Part shown: positions 18,018-26,570 of the stretch, piece by piece | Numbering within the stretch: position 1 is the first letter of the stretch | How the letters are laid out: each line of letters opens with the position of its first letter | Source: UBA6522 sp965205045 | GTDB taxonomy: Bacteria; Pseudomonadota; Gammaproteobacteria; Steroidobacterales; Rariloculaceae | Length of the DNA stretch: 64,000 bases | Direction: 5' to 3' | NCBI GenBank assembly: GCA_965205045.1 | Contig: OZ242031.1 | Span: forward strand, 930,001-994,000 | Made by a program: the position numbers and the translations under genes | Notes under the pieces: model-generated | Told to the model about the DNA's origin: nothing | Databases searched by the model: none | The model's input: only the letters and a program-made list of their open reading frames with translations

Positions 18018-18275
18018 TCAGTCGGTTGCGTCTTCCTCCATCGTTGCCAGCCGGGCCTCCAGGGCCTCGAGTTTCTCGCGGGTCCTGGCAAGCACGGCCA
18101 CTTGAATGTCGAATTCTTCACGAGTAACCAGGTCCATTCGAGCCAATGCCGACTGCAGCATCGACTTGAAGTTGCGCTCCATGTCCTCGCGCATGGACTT
18201 GATGTTGCCCGGAACGGAATCCGCCAGTTTGCGGGCCAGTTCGTCCAGCTTCGGACCATTGAATCTTTCCGTCAT
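18018..18275 (-). CDS. ubiK: Ubiquinone biosynthesis accessory factor UbiK
   Basis: This 85-residue protein fits the UbiK/YqiC family: 'LDELARKLADSVPGNIKSMR' near the start, an amphipathic membrane-binding helix, and a C-terminal coiled coil ('REEFDIQVAVLARTREKLEA'). UbiK binds UbiJ and supports aerobic ubiquinone synthesis; ubiJ itself is in the window at 39837. It is divergent from hemX and precedes comM. Confidence 0.9.
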   Translation of the reverse strand: MTERFNGPKLDELARKLADSVPGNIKSMREDMERNFKSMLQSALARMDLVTREEFDIQVAVLARTREKLEALEARLATMEEDATD

Positions 18276-18440
18276 TGCCTTCCCGTATGGTTATCGAACA
18301 GGCGCGCCCGTGGGAGGGGCATTTCTCGCCAATCCTCGTGGAAATGCCCCCTATGATACTCTCGCTTTCAGGGTTACGTTGCCCGGTCGAGAGCCTGGGG
18401 CAAGAGGTTGTCCGGATTCACCAATGACGCTTCGCCACGC

Positions 18441-19667
18441 ATGAACGACAAGGATTCAACAGAGCAAGCCGGCGAAGTCGAGGCGCCGGCACCGAAACCG
18501 TCCCCAAAGCCGGCCGCGGAAACTCCGCTACCGGAACCGCCACCGCCGGAGACCCCGCCGCCGCAAAGCCCGCCGCCGGAAGCCCCGCCGCCGGAAGCCC
18601 CGCCGCCAAAGCCCGCCGCAGAATCATCGCAGCCGCTGCCTGTGCCCAGGCCGCGCGGCCGGAAGGGACTGTGGTTCACGCTTTTGCTGGCCATCGGCGT
18701 TTCGCTGGCCGCCGCCGCCGCCAGCGGCCTGTTGTGGTGGCAGCAGAGGCAGCTCGAGGCGGCGCTGGCGCAGGGGGACAGCGCGGCCGCCCTGTCGGTG
18801 GATGAGATTCGCGCCGCCATCGAGTCCCTCGGCGAGGGCGTCGGCACGCTGCAGCGGTCGGATGCCGCCCAGCTTGAAACGTCGGCCCGAGTCAGCGCCA
18901 ATGTGGACGAATTGTCGGTCCGCTACGAGGCGCTGGAGTCTCGTGTCAACGACTTTCAGGGCGTCACGGGCGATGCCCGGCGCCGCTGGCTGCTGGCCGA
19001 GGCGGAGCATTATCTGAACCTCGGCGCTGCGGAACTCGCGCTCGGCGGGCATTGGGAAACTGCGATCATCGCGCTCGAACTTGCCGATGACGCGCTACGG
19101 CAGCTCGCCGACCCGGCGCTTGCGCGGGTGCGTCAACAGATATCCGAGGACCTGCAGACCCTGCAAAGCGCCGAACTGGCCGATGTGGAAGGCATGAGCT
19201 ACACGCTCGGCCGCCTGGCCGCCCGCGTGGACGAATTGCCCATGGGCGCCGCGGTGCCGGCCAACCTGATCGCCGAACCGGATGGGTTGGAGAACGTGGA
19301 ATCCGGCTGGAACCGGGTCTGGCTCAGTATCCGGGGGGCGATTTCCGGCATGATCAGCGTGGAGCGCAGCGACGCGGCGGAGTCGCCCGCGCTGACCGCG
19401 CGCGAGCAGTCGCTGCTGCGCCGGCAACTGGAGCTGGAACTGGAAATGGCGCGCCTCGGCCTGCTGCGCAACCAGACCCAGGTCTTCCGCGCCGGCGTGG
19501 AAACGGCCCGGGATCTGTTGACCCGGCACTTCGCTGGTTCGGAACAGGCCGTGCAGAGCGCCGTCACGCTCCTTGAGGACATGGCGCAACTGGACATCGA
19601 GCCCGAACGTCCCGATATCAGCGGCTCGCTGAGCCTGTTGCGCGAACTGGCAGCCAGAGACGGCTGA
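18441..19667 (+). CDS. hemX: HemX-type membrane protein
   Basis: The protein starts with about 60 residues very rich in proline and glutamate (PPPE-type repeats), then one membrane helix ('GLWFTLLLAIGVSLAAAAAS') and a long helical periplasmic domain with 'RRRWLLAEAEHYLNLGAAEL' as in HemX proteins. HemX has no proven enzyme activity and is thought to be a haem-pathway partner. The ATG at 18441 is preferred; a TTG at 18408 is also in frame. Its stop overlaps the hemY start (TGATG). The usual hemC and hemD genes are not upstream; ubiK and comM are there on the other strand. Confidence 0.85.
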   Translation: MNDKDSTEQAGEVEAPAPKPSPKPAAETPLPEPPPPETPPPQSPPPEAPPPEAPPPKPAAESSQPLPVPRPRGRKGLWFTLLLAIGVSLAAAAASGLLWWQQRQLEAALAQGDSAAALSVDEIRAAIESLGEGVGTLQRSDAAQLETSARVSANVDELSVRYEALESRVNDFQGVTGDARRRWLLAEAEHYLNLGAAELALGGHWETAIIALELADDALRQLADPALARVRQQISEDLQTLQSAELADVEGMSYTLGRLAARVDELPMGAAVPANLIAEPDGLENVESGWNRVWLSIRGAISGMISVERSDAAESPALTAREQSLLRRQLELELEMARLGLLRNQTQVFRAGVETARDLLTRHFAGSEQAVQSAVTLLEDMAQLDIEPERPDISGSLSLLRELAARDG

Positions 19668-20893
19668 TGCGCGCCGGGTTCTGGGGCATTGCCGCCGTCT
19701 TCGTCGGCGCCTTTGCCGCACATTTCCTGCTCCGCGACCGCGGCTACGTATTGGTCAACTTCCTCGGTTACGTCATCGAAATGTCGGTACCGGTGCTGGT
19801 GCTGGTGCTGATGGGCGCGTACTTTGCCGTGCGCCTGTTGTTGGCGGTGTGGCGCGCGCCGCGCCGGTTGGGCGAAGTCGTGGCCGAGCGGCGCCTGATG
19901 CGCGCCGGGGAAAAACTGACGAAGGGCCTGATCCACATGGCCGAGGGCGACTGGTCGAAGGGCGAGCGCCTGCTGGCGCGCAGCGTGCGGGGCACGGACT
20001 CGCCGCTCATCCACTATCTCATGGCCGCGCGGGCGGCCCAGTTGCAGGGTTCCGACGAGCGCCGCGACGACTGGTTGAAGCTCGCCTACGAGGAAATGCC
20101 GGAAGCGGAGACGGCGGTGCTGCTCACCCAGGCGGAACTGCAACTGGAGCACTCCGATTACGAGCGGGCGCTGGCGACGCTGCAACGCATCCAGGAAGCC
20201 CACCCGGATCATCCGGTGGCGCTGGCGCTGTTGGCCCGGATCCATCACGCACTGGAGGATTGGGATCGGCTCCTGGCGCTGGGCCCGCAATTGGCGGACG
20301 CGCAGATGGATTCCGACGAACTGGAAGGCATTGTCGCCTCGGCGCTGGAAGCGTGTACCACGGGAGAAGGCGTCACCCGCGTGGACGTGGACCGTCTGTG
20401 GGGGCGCTTGCCGGCGGCGTTGCGCAAGGCGCCGCGGCTGATCGCGCAGCAGGGGATTGCGCTCAACGCGTTGGGGCAGGGTGAGGAGGCGGAGAAGAAA
20501 ATACGCCAGGCGCTGAAGCGTGGCTGGGAGGAGAGCCTGGCGCTCGCGTACGGGCGGGTACGCGGCGCCAAGGCGGACAAGCAGCTTCGGCAGGCGGAGG
20601 ACTGGCTCAAGGACCGGCCGGAGGACCCGGCGCTGCTATTGACGGCGGCGCGGCTGTGCATGGTGCTGGAGTTGTGGGGCAAGGCCCGCAGCTATCTCGA
20701 AACCAGCCTCGCGATCGACCCGCGGACCGATGCTTACGCGCTTTACGGGCGCCTGCTGGATCAATTCGGGGAAGCGGATAACGCGGCGTTGGCGTTTCGT
20801 TCGGGGTTGCGCCTGGTGGTGGGGGCGGCCGACGATCTGCCGGCCTTGGATGGCCCTGACGCGATGGGACGAGCCAGGCGGGAGAATCGTTAG
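19667..20893 (+). CDS. hemY: HemY-type TPR membrane protein
   Basis: The 408-residue protein opens with two membrane helices ('IAAVFVGAFAAHFLL' and 'MSVPVLVLVLMGAYFAVRLL') and then TPR-like helical repeats ('LLTQAELQLEHSDYERALAT', 'DHPVALALLARIHHALEDW'), which is the HemY family of Gammaproteobacteria (not the oxidase of the same name). Its role in haem synthesis is not settled. It is coupled to hemX by a one-base start/stop overlap. A T-rich run follows the stop, before an inverted-repeat element. Confidence 0.9.
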   Translation: MRAGFWGIAAVFVGAFAAHFLLRDRGYVLVNFLGYVIEMSVPVLVLVLMGAYFAVRLLLAVWRAPRRLGEVVAERRLMRAGEKLTKGLIHMAEGDWSKGERLLARSVRGTDSPLIHYLMAARAAQLQGSDERRDDWLKLAYEEMPEAETAVLLTQAELQLEHSDYERALATLQRIQEAHPDHPVALALLARIHHALEDWDRLLALGPQLADAQMDSDELEGIVASALEACTTGEGVTRVDVDRLWGRLPAALRKAPRLIAQQGIALNALGQGEEAEKKIRQALKRGWEESLALAYGRVRGAKADKQLRQAEDWLKDRPEDPALLLTAARLCMVLELWGKARSYLETSLAIDPRTDAYALYGRLLDQFGEADNAALAFRSGLRLVVGAADDLPALDGPDAMGRARRENR

Positions 20894-20920
20894 TTGGATT
20901 TTTTGTTTTGATCCGGCGGC

Positions 20921-21064
20921 GCGTGGGCTGGCGCGGACAGACCTTGCGCGCTTAACCAAGCCCGCCATCCATGGCGGGCCTGGATCGGCGTTCGGCGCTC
21001 CTGCCATCCCTGGCTCCGCGCCGAACACACGACGCGCGCGAGGTCTGTCCGCGCCAGCCCACGC
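20921..21064. repeat. Inverted-repeat element with 31-bp arms between hemY and ubiD
   Basis: The left arm (20921-20951, starting GCGTGGGCTGGCGCGGACAG) and the right arm (21034-21064) are reverse complements with one mismatch in 31. The 82-base centre holds two further nested hairpins: CCGCCAT-CC-ATGGCGG at 20962-20977 and GTTCGGCGC/GCGCCGAAC. The element lies between two convergent genes, so it may end transcription from both sides; its size and terminal repeats also fit a small non-autonomous mobile element. The inner CCGCCATCCATGGCGG core occurs again at 59348-59363. Confidence 0.8.
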
Positions 21065-21071
21065 TCGTTGG

Positions 21072-22568
21072 TTAATCGAGGGCCAGGTCGCTCCATAGTT
21101 GGTCTACGCGTTCGATGACTTCGGGGGTCATGTGGATGGGCTTCCCCCAGTCGCGTTGGGTTTCGCCGGGCCACTTGTTGGTGGCGTCGAAGCCCATTTT
21201 CGAGCCCAGACCGGCGACGGGTGAGGCGAAGTCGAGGTAGTCCATGGGGGTTGACTCGGCGATGTGGGTGTCCCGGGCGGGGTCCATGCGGGTGCTGACG
21301 GCCCAGATGACGTCGGGCCAGTTGCGTGCGTCGATGTCGTCGTCCACGACGATGACCAGTTTGGTGTAGGTGAACTGGCGCAGGTAGGACCAGATGCCGA
21401 ACATGATGCGGCGGGCGTGCCCGGGATACTGCTTGCGGATGCTGACCACGGCGACCCGGTAGGAGCAGGCTTCGCTGGGGAGGTAGAAATCCTCGATTTC
21501 GGGGAACTGGGTCTTGAGGATGGGTACGAAGACGTCGTTGAGCGCGAGGCCCAGGACGGCGGGCTCATCGGGTGGACGGCCCGTGTAGGTGGTGTGGTAG
21601 ATCGGGTCGTTGCGGTGGGTGATGCGCTCCACGGTCATCACCGGGAAGCGTTCCGCTTCGTTGTAGTAGCCGGTGTGGTCGCCGAAGGGGCCTTCCAGGG
21701 CTGTGTCGCCGGGGGCGATGTGGCCCTCCAGGGTGATCTCGGCGGTGGCCGGGACCCGGAGGTCCGAGCCGATGCACTTGACCAGTTGCGTACGTGCGCC
21801 CCGCATGAGGCCGGCGAAGGCGTATTCCGACAGGGTGTCGGGAATCGGTGTGACCGCCGCCAGGATCGTGGCGGGGTCGGCGCCGATATTGATCGCGACC
21901 TCGAAGCGTTCCTCCGGGTGGCGAGCGCACCAGGCCTTGTAGTCGGTGGCGCCGCCCCGATGCGGCAGCCACCGCATGATGATGCGGTTGCGGCCGATCA
22001 CCTGCTGGCGGTAGATGCCGACGTTCTGGCGCTTGCCCACCGCCTCGCCCGCGGGGCTGCGGGTGGTGGTCAGCCCCCAGGTGATCAGCGGACCGGCGTC
22101 ACCGGGCCAGCAGGTCTGGATGGGCCAGGCGCCCAGGTCGACATCGTCTCCCTCGATCACGTTCTCCTGGCAGGGGCCCCGGCGAGCGGTGTGCGGCGCC
22201 ATCTTCAGCACCTCCTTGACTAGGGGCAGCTTCTGCCAGACTTCGCCGGCGCTGCGAGGCGGTTCCGGCGCCCGGAGCGAGGCCAGCAGTTGCCCCAGCT
22301 CGCCGAACACGTCGGTGGAATCGGAGCCCAGCGCGGCGGCAATGCGGCCGGCAGTGCCGAACACGTTGCCCAACACGTGAACATCGCTGCCGGTAGGACG
22401 CGTGAACAGCAGTGCGGGACCCTCGCGCTGAAGAGTGCGTCGGCAGACCTCCGTCAATTCCAATTGCGGATCCACCGGCACGTCGACACGCCGCAGTTCG
22501 TCGCGGGTTTCGAGATGGTTCAGGAACGCCCTGAGATCCTCAAACTTGGTCTGGCTTCCGGACCACAT
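21072..22568 (-). CDS. ubiD: 4-hydroxy-3-polyprenylbenzoate decarboxylase UbiD
   Basis: The 498-residue length and the motifs 'NVGIYRQQVIGRNRIIMRW', 'ALEGPFGDHTGYYNEAERFP' and 'KLVIVVDDDIDARNWPDVIW' are those of UbiD, the prenylated-FMN enzyme that decarboxylates the ubiquinone precursor. The conserved E-R-E region ('EGPFGDH') is intact. It is convergent with hemY across the inverted-repeat element. The pathway is shared with ubiE, ubiJ, ubiB and ubiK in this window; the prenyl-flavin supplier ubiX is not here. Confidence 0.95.
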   Translation of the reverse strand: MWSGSQTKFEDLRAFLNHLETRDELRRVDVPVDPQLELTEVCRRTLQREGPALLFTRPTGSDVHVLGNVFGTAGRIAAALGSDSTDVFGELGQLLASLRAPEPPRSAGEVWQKLPLVKEVLKMAPHTARRGPCQENVIEGDDVDLGAWPIQTCWPGDAGPLITWGLTTTRSPAGEAVGKRQNVGIYRQQVIGRNRIIMRWLPHRGGATDYKAWCARHPEERFEVAINIGADPATILAAVTPIPDTLSEYAFAGLMRGARTQLVKCIGSDLRVPATAEITLEGHIAPGDTALEGPFGDHTGYYNEAERFPVMTVERITHRNDPIYHTTYTGRPPDEPAVLGLALNDVFVPILKTQFPEIEDFYLPSEACSYRVAVVSIRKQYPGHARRIMFGIWSYLRQFTYTKLVIVVDDDIDARNWPDVIWAVSTRMDPARDTHIAESTPMDYLDFASPVAGLGSKMGFDATNKWPGETQRDWGKPIHMTPEVIERVDQLWSDLALD

Positions 22569-22609
22569 TGCTTAGCTGCGCAGAGACACCTACCGGCACG
22601 CGCGTGGAA

Positions 22610-23797
22610 TCACGACTCGCGGCTATGCCGGGCCAAATATTCGCCTATCGACGGAATGGACAATTCGTACACATCGTCGTCGCGTTCAAGCACGCCCTTG
22701 CGCAACGCCGTCGCCAGCAACGTCCGGGATTCCTCGAATGTCATGGGCGGTTGATTGAATTGCGCCCGCCGTTCGTTAGCGGCCTCGCGCAATGTCTGTT
22801 CCACCGGGCCGAATTCGGCGGGATCCTTCGATAGCAGCGCGGCCACGGCTGCCAGTTCCCTCCTGTGATCCGCGAGCGGGCCGCCGAGGCGTTGCCTGTA
22901 ATACGCGGCGCGCCTTACCGCCGCTTCCGCCGTGACCTGCCTCAGAGAATTTGGCGTAGGCCGTGCGTGGGTCCGATGCAGTTCCGCAGCCGCCGCGCGC
23001 AAGCCAATGTTCAAGTGTTGCGGAAATCCGAGGCTGTCCCGCGCGATGCGCTTGCCCCACCGCTTCCTCGTCCGCGAGTCGAGGTCGACCCGGTACCGCT
23101 CGCACATCGCGGGGAAGGCCAGCCGGGCCTCGTCCGCGGACAAGGGGCGAAGGCGAAGGTCGCGGCCTTCCGCCAACCTGGACACGCCGGCCTGCTCCAA
23201 CGAGTCCTGGGTATTGGCCAGCCCGGCCATCACGGGCAGTATCGGCCAGTCAAGCTGCGCCTCGTGCAGGCATTGCACGGTGGTCTTGTGCGTTGCGTCC
23301 AGGTTCTGCGCCTCGTCCACGGTCATGACGACCGGAGTAGCCGTTGTCGGGCGCGCCAGACCGGCCGCCGCCTCGCCCGCCGCCCCTGCCGTGGCCCGGA
23401 AGCCGAACATCCCGGCCACATCCCCGGCCAGCGTCCGGGCGATATTCGCGGCCCTGGTCCTGCGCCCCGCCGCCGCACGCAGTTCCTTGTCGATTCGGTC
23501 GCAAAGCGCCTCAAACGACAGCAGATCGGCGTGGCGCAGCCGGAACGAGGGATAGCCGGCGGCTTCCGCCCGCCTGCGGAACTCGTCCATCAATGCCGTC
23601 TTTCCCATACCGGGGCAAGCGTGAATCATTACGGTATCGCCGGTCGCATCTTCCGGCTCGGGACCGGCAGTTCGAGTTTTCTCGGCGAGCGTCAGCAACC
23701 AATCCAATTCGGTCTGGCGGCCGACGAACAGGACGTGCCGCCGGTCATGGGTCCCGGCGAAATCCAATAAACCATCGGGGTTTCCGATTCGTCCCAT
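22610..23797 (-). CDS. AAA-type P-loop ATPase (paralogue of the gene at 11544-12794)
   Basis: The 395-residue ATPase starts with 'VLFVGRQTELDWLLTLAEK', then a Walker A 'HACPGMGKTALMDEF' near residue 57 and Walker B 'PVVMTVDEAQNL'. The block 'VMAGLANTQDSLEQAGVSR' matches 'VYAGLGNTLDELWKCGVSR' of the first ATPase, and both end in a helical and winged-helix-like region. The 'DEAQNL' motif is typical of ExeA/TniB-like ATPases. No partner gene is directly beside it; it closes the left edge of the second defence-like island. The function is unknown. Confidence 0.75.
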   Translation of the reverse strand: MGRIGNPDGLLDFAGTHDRRHVLFVGRQTELDWLLTLAEKTRTAGPEPEDATGDTVMIHACPGMGKTALMDEFRRRAEAAGYPSFRLRHADLLSFEALCDRIDKELRAAAGRRTRAANIARTLAGDVAGMFGFRATAGAAGEAAAGLARPTTATPVVMTVDEAQNLDATHKTTVQCLHEAQLDWPILPVMAGLANTQDSLEQAGVSRLAEGRDLRLRPLSADEARLAFPAMCERYRVDLDSRTRKRWGKRIARDSLGFPQHLNIGLRAAAAELHRTHARPTPNSLRQVTAEAAVRRAAYYRQRLGGPLADHRRELAAVAALLSKDPAEFGPVEQTLREAANERRAQFNQPPMTFEESRTLLATALRKGVLERDDDVYELSIPSIGEYLARHSRES

Positions 23798-23925
23798 GAC
23801 GCTCTTCGGCTGGTCGAGTGGAAGGGAAGTTTACCGCACGGGCTCCAAACGCGTTCGCGAAGCAGAAAATCGACAAGAAGGGCATCGTGCTGCTGTTCGA
23901 CGAGGCAGTCCCCGGTGCCCGCCAC

Positions 23926-23974
23926 GCGGTCGGGATCGGCGCCCGGCGTCCTGAGATTCGCGTTCGCGTTATCG
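23926..23974 (-). repeat. 49-bp fragment matching part of the gene at 31762-32370
   Basis: This stretch matches 32059-32107 over 49 bases without gaps and with 5 differences. On the minus strand both encode 'LRTP.ADPDR'. Here there is no complete gene around it, so it looks like a remnant of a second copy of that gene, lying in the 216-base gap between the ATPase and the HigA-like gene. Confidence 0.55.
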
Positions 23975-24013
23975 GACGTATCGTGCGGTGCCGAAATCAG
24001 GAGGAACTCCTTC

Positions 24014-24316
24014 ATGGTCAAGGTGACGACATTTGACGCGAGTGCCTATCTCGATGACGAAGAAGTTATCGTGGAGTATCTTGCCGCGTCTCTCGAAGAC
24101 GACAATCCGGATGTTTTCCTCGCCGCAATTGCGAATGTGGCCAGGGCTCGAGGTATGGCTGACGTGGCAAAGCGAACAGGGCTGGGCCGCGAAAGTCTCT
24201 ACAAAGCGCTCAAGCCAGGGGCCAAACCTCGCTACGACACAATCATGAAAGTGATTCGCAGCCTGAATGTCAAACTTTCCGTTGAGAGTGAAGTTCGACG
24301 AGCAAAAGCACCATAG
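24014..24316 (+). CDS. HigA-like antitoxin (putative addiction-module antidote), no toxin beside it
   Basis: The 100-residue protein has a helix-turn-helix core, 'GMADVAKRTGLGRESLYKAL' followed by 'KPGAKPRYDTIMKVIRSLNVKL', typical of the HigA-like antidote family that partners with small RelE/HigB-type toxins. The start at 24014 is supported by GAGGAA a few bases upstream. A toxin gene is expected directly before or after it, but upstream there is only a remnant-like gap and downstream a 200-base gap, so it appears to be an orphan. It could still regulate neighbouring genes. Confidence 0.8.
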   Translation: MVKVTTFDASAYLDDEEVIVEYLAASLEDDNPDVFLAAIANVARARGMADVAKRTGLGRESLYKALKPGAKPRYDTIMKVIRSLNVKLSVESEVRRAKAP

Positions 24317-24517
24317 CTCGCTGCAGGGTGCTCGTAAACGACCGCTTGCTAACTCATGCGAGACTGCCGCCTTATCTCATCTACGCACAGAGTTTGAAGT
24401 CATAGGGCCGTAGGCACTTCGAGATACCTTTGTCAGCTGCGTTTGCGCTGTGGGACCGCAGCGGTACGCCGTTGTAGACTGGCGCCCCGACGGGCATCAA
24501 GGAAAGGTACGTGACAT

Positions 24518-24859
24518 ATGGGCAGTAGCTCCTACAAGGCGACCGGCACGATACGAATCCGGTACGACCCACCAAAGACAGCAAGTCGAATATTTTTCAC
24601 TCCACACGCCGACTCGACGTTACGGCAGGATGGCAAGCAATACGCGATGTTCAGCGCCATGACGGATGCGGGCGGGACGGCACGCGGTGTAATTCTGCCG
24701 GATTCTGGAGTGGAAATTGAGATCGGCGTGAAGGCGGATCACGCTGGATTGTTGTCGGCGGTGGCGCGGGAGATGCTCGTCGAAGTGGAGGTTGTGAAAC
24801 GCAAATCGAAATGGGAGTTGAAGGCCATCACCGTCCCCGCGCCCAACTACAAAAAGTGA
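24518..24859 (+). CDS. Small protein coupled to the SIR2-like gene
   Basis: This 113-residue protein ('MGSSSYKATGTIRIRYDPPK' at the start) is predicted mostly beta-strand, with no signal peptide or membrane segment. I do not recognise the family. Its stop codon overlaps the GTG start of the SIR2-like gene (GTGA, 24856-24859), so the two are very probably translated together. By position it may be a sensor, inhibitor or structural partner of the SIR2-like protein. A GGAAAGG ribosome site lies about 13 bases before the start. Confidence 0.65.
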   Translation: MGSSSYKATGTIRIRYDPPKTASRIFFTPHADSTLRQDGKQYAMFSAMTDAGGTARGVILPDSGVEIEIGVKADHAGLLSAVAREMLVEVEVVKRKSKWELKAITVPAPNYKK

Positions 24860-26556
24860 CAAGCAGCCCGCGCACGGTGCTGTTTTGGGGAGCTGGTGCG
24901 ACAGCATCTCTAGGCATTCGCACGACACAGCAGGAGGCGGAGTTTCTCCGCCAACTCGCCTCGGCTCCGGGGAGAGGAAGAACGCCATCCCTGCGCCGCC
25001 GCGTTCGCAGCGCTCTTGGAGCCGGCTTCCCAAGGCGATGGGTTGATGCGCTGTATGACTTGTTATGTATTCTCGGAGACACAGTTACCACGCGCGGACG
25101 GATGCCTGCCCACGGAAACATCGGTGTGGAACAGCTTGAGGCCATGGGCCGAAACTGGGAGTCGAGAAATAAGGAGGAGTTGCGCAACCGCATTGTTGAA
25201 CTGCGCGGCCTCTACGACTGGCCGGCACTGGTCGCCGCCATCAATGCCTGCCCGGGCCAGACCTCCGGAACCTATTCGGGGTCACATGCGTCATCGGCAG
25301 GTGACGGCTTCCAGCTCATCGACTTGTTCAACCTCTTGGATATGCACCTGCAGAGCGGTCACGGTTTCCGAGGCGAGGACGGCACGTTTTTACCGCATCA
25401 ACGCGTCCTCGGAGCCCGTGGGGCGTTGGGACTACTTATCCAGTCGATGTTCTATGTCGACTGGCATGTACGAGCCCGATCGAGTGCAGACCTCAAGCAC
25501 CATTACGACTTCGGGCTTGAGCTGGGCCGGCGGATGCAGATTCGGGGTCAGAAATTGGCCGATGGAGCTCGGCCCGAGACATTCGAGGAGCCCGAATTCA
25601 TTTTGGGCGATGTAACCGTTTTGAGTATGAATTGGGACCCAATTGGTCTTTGGGCTCAGATTTTGGCGAACCGCCGCCTCAACAGAGCTCCCACCGTGCC
25701 GCACGTCGGCGCTCCGGCTCGAAGGATGCAGTTGAATCACGATCTGGGCTACTTTATCGCCGGTCCGAGGGTCGAGAAAGACCATCTAGGTAGCAAGGTC
25801 TGGCAACCCATGAACATCTCGGGCGCCAGACAGCTTAACGATCCGGACCACGGTGCGCATGTGCGCATCCGCGTTAGTCAATTCTTGTTTCCCCACGGCT
25901 GTCTTTGGTGGCGCGAGTGTCCGAGCTGCGGCAAGCTGTCGTCCTATCTGGGTGACACGTGGGAAACCAATTCGAAGACCTTGCTCCCGCCGCCGCCGCT
26001 CAAGGCTTTCGCCACCGGTGTTGCATTCGAAAGCTGGTGTAGGGACTCCAAAGATGAAGAGCGTCCCGCGTGGACGCGCGGTGAAGTAGACGCCCGCGCA
26101 TGCGTGCATTGCGAGACCCTTACATACGCGCACCACGCACCGTTGGTTATGCAAACAAGCTTCAAGACTTCCAGACCACCGTTCCTCGAGGAAATCCAGC
26201 GTGAGATGCGTGTTGTGGTGGAGGAAGCGGATCACATCGTCTTCATGGGGTATGGCCTGCCGCCTGATGACGTGACGTATCGGGCATTCCTTGCAGCGAG
26301 AACTCGAAGAGATTCACCCCGACAAGTAAAGTGCAGCGTGATCGGCAAAGACAAACATTTCCTTAGCGGCTGGCATTATCCAGATGATCTGAGTCGCAGG
26401 TCCCGCCTGCCGGATGCCGTTTGCCATGCACAGGAATTGTTTGGAGCGGAGAACGTCCGCTACTACGGTGCGGGGATCCCGGAAGTCTTTCGCGACGGTG
26501 CCGGTGAAGTCACGGCGGCGACCGTCGACCGGTTGCTTTGCTGGAACAGGCGTTAG
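24856..26556 (+). CDS. SIR2-like protein with zinc-ribbon cysteines (putative NAD-consuming effector)
   Basis: From the GTG at 24856 the protein has 566 residues and begins with the NAD-binding loop 'VLFWGAGATASLG' at about residues 8-20. Later comes 'VTVLSMNWDPIGLW' in the place of the SIR2 NxD motif, then two cysteine pairs, 'CPSC' and 'CVHC', about 60 residues apart, which match the zinc ribbon of true sirtuins, and finally 'ADHIVFMGYGLPPDD', the C-terminal Rossmann strand. Defence SIR2 proteins deplete NAD on phage infection; whether this one does so is inference. The distance between motifs is larger than in classical sirtuins, with inserted segments. It overlaps its small upstream partner by 4 bases. 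Confidence 0.8.
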   Translation: MTSSPRTVLFWGAGATASLGIRTTQQEAEFLRQLASAPGRGRTPSLRRRVRSALGAGFPRRWVDALYDLLCILGDTVTTRGRMPAHGNIGVEQLEAMGRNWESRNKEELRNRIVELRGLYDWPALVAAINACPGQTSGTYSGSHASSAGDGFQLIDLFNLLDMHLQSGHGFRGEDGTFLPHQRVLGARGALGLLIQSMFYVDWHVRARSSADLKHHYDFGLELGRRMQIRGQKLADGARPETFEEPEFILGDVTVLSMNWDPIGLWAQILANRRLNRAPTVPHVGAPARRMQLNHDLGYFIAGPRVEKDHLGSKVWQPMNISGARQLNDPDHGAHVRIRVSQFLFPHGCLWWRECPSCGKLSSYLGDTWETNSKTLLPPPPLKAFATGVAFESWCRDSKDEERPAWTRGEVDARACVHCETLTYAHHAPLVMQTSFKTSRPPFLEEIQREMRVVVEEADHIVFMGYGLPPDDVTYRAFLAARTRRDSPRQVKCSVIGKDKHFLSGWHYPDDLSRRSRLPDAVCHAQELFGAENVRYYGAGIPEVFRDGAGEVTAATVDRLLCWNRR

Positions 26557-26570
26557 ACTCGTCATGGAAA

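Noticed and set aside
15639..18356. A 905-codon open frame on the plus strand
   Set aside because: It runs antisense across the metallo-hydrolase, cytochrome c, comM and ubiK genes, all of which have clear motifs. High GC makes long antisense frames common here, and the translation has no recognisable motif.
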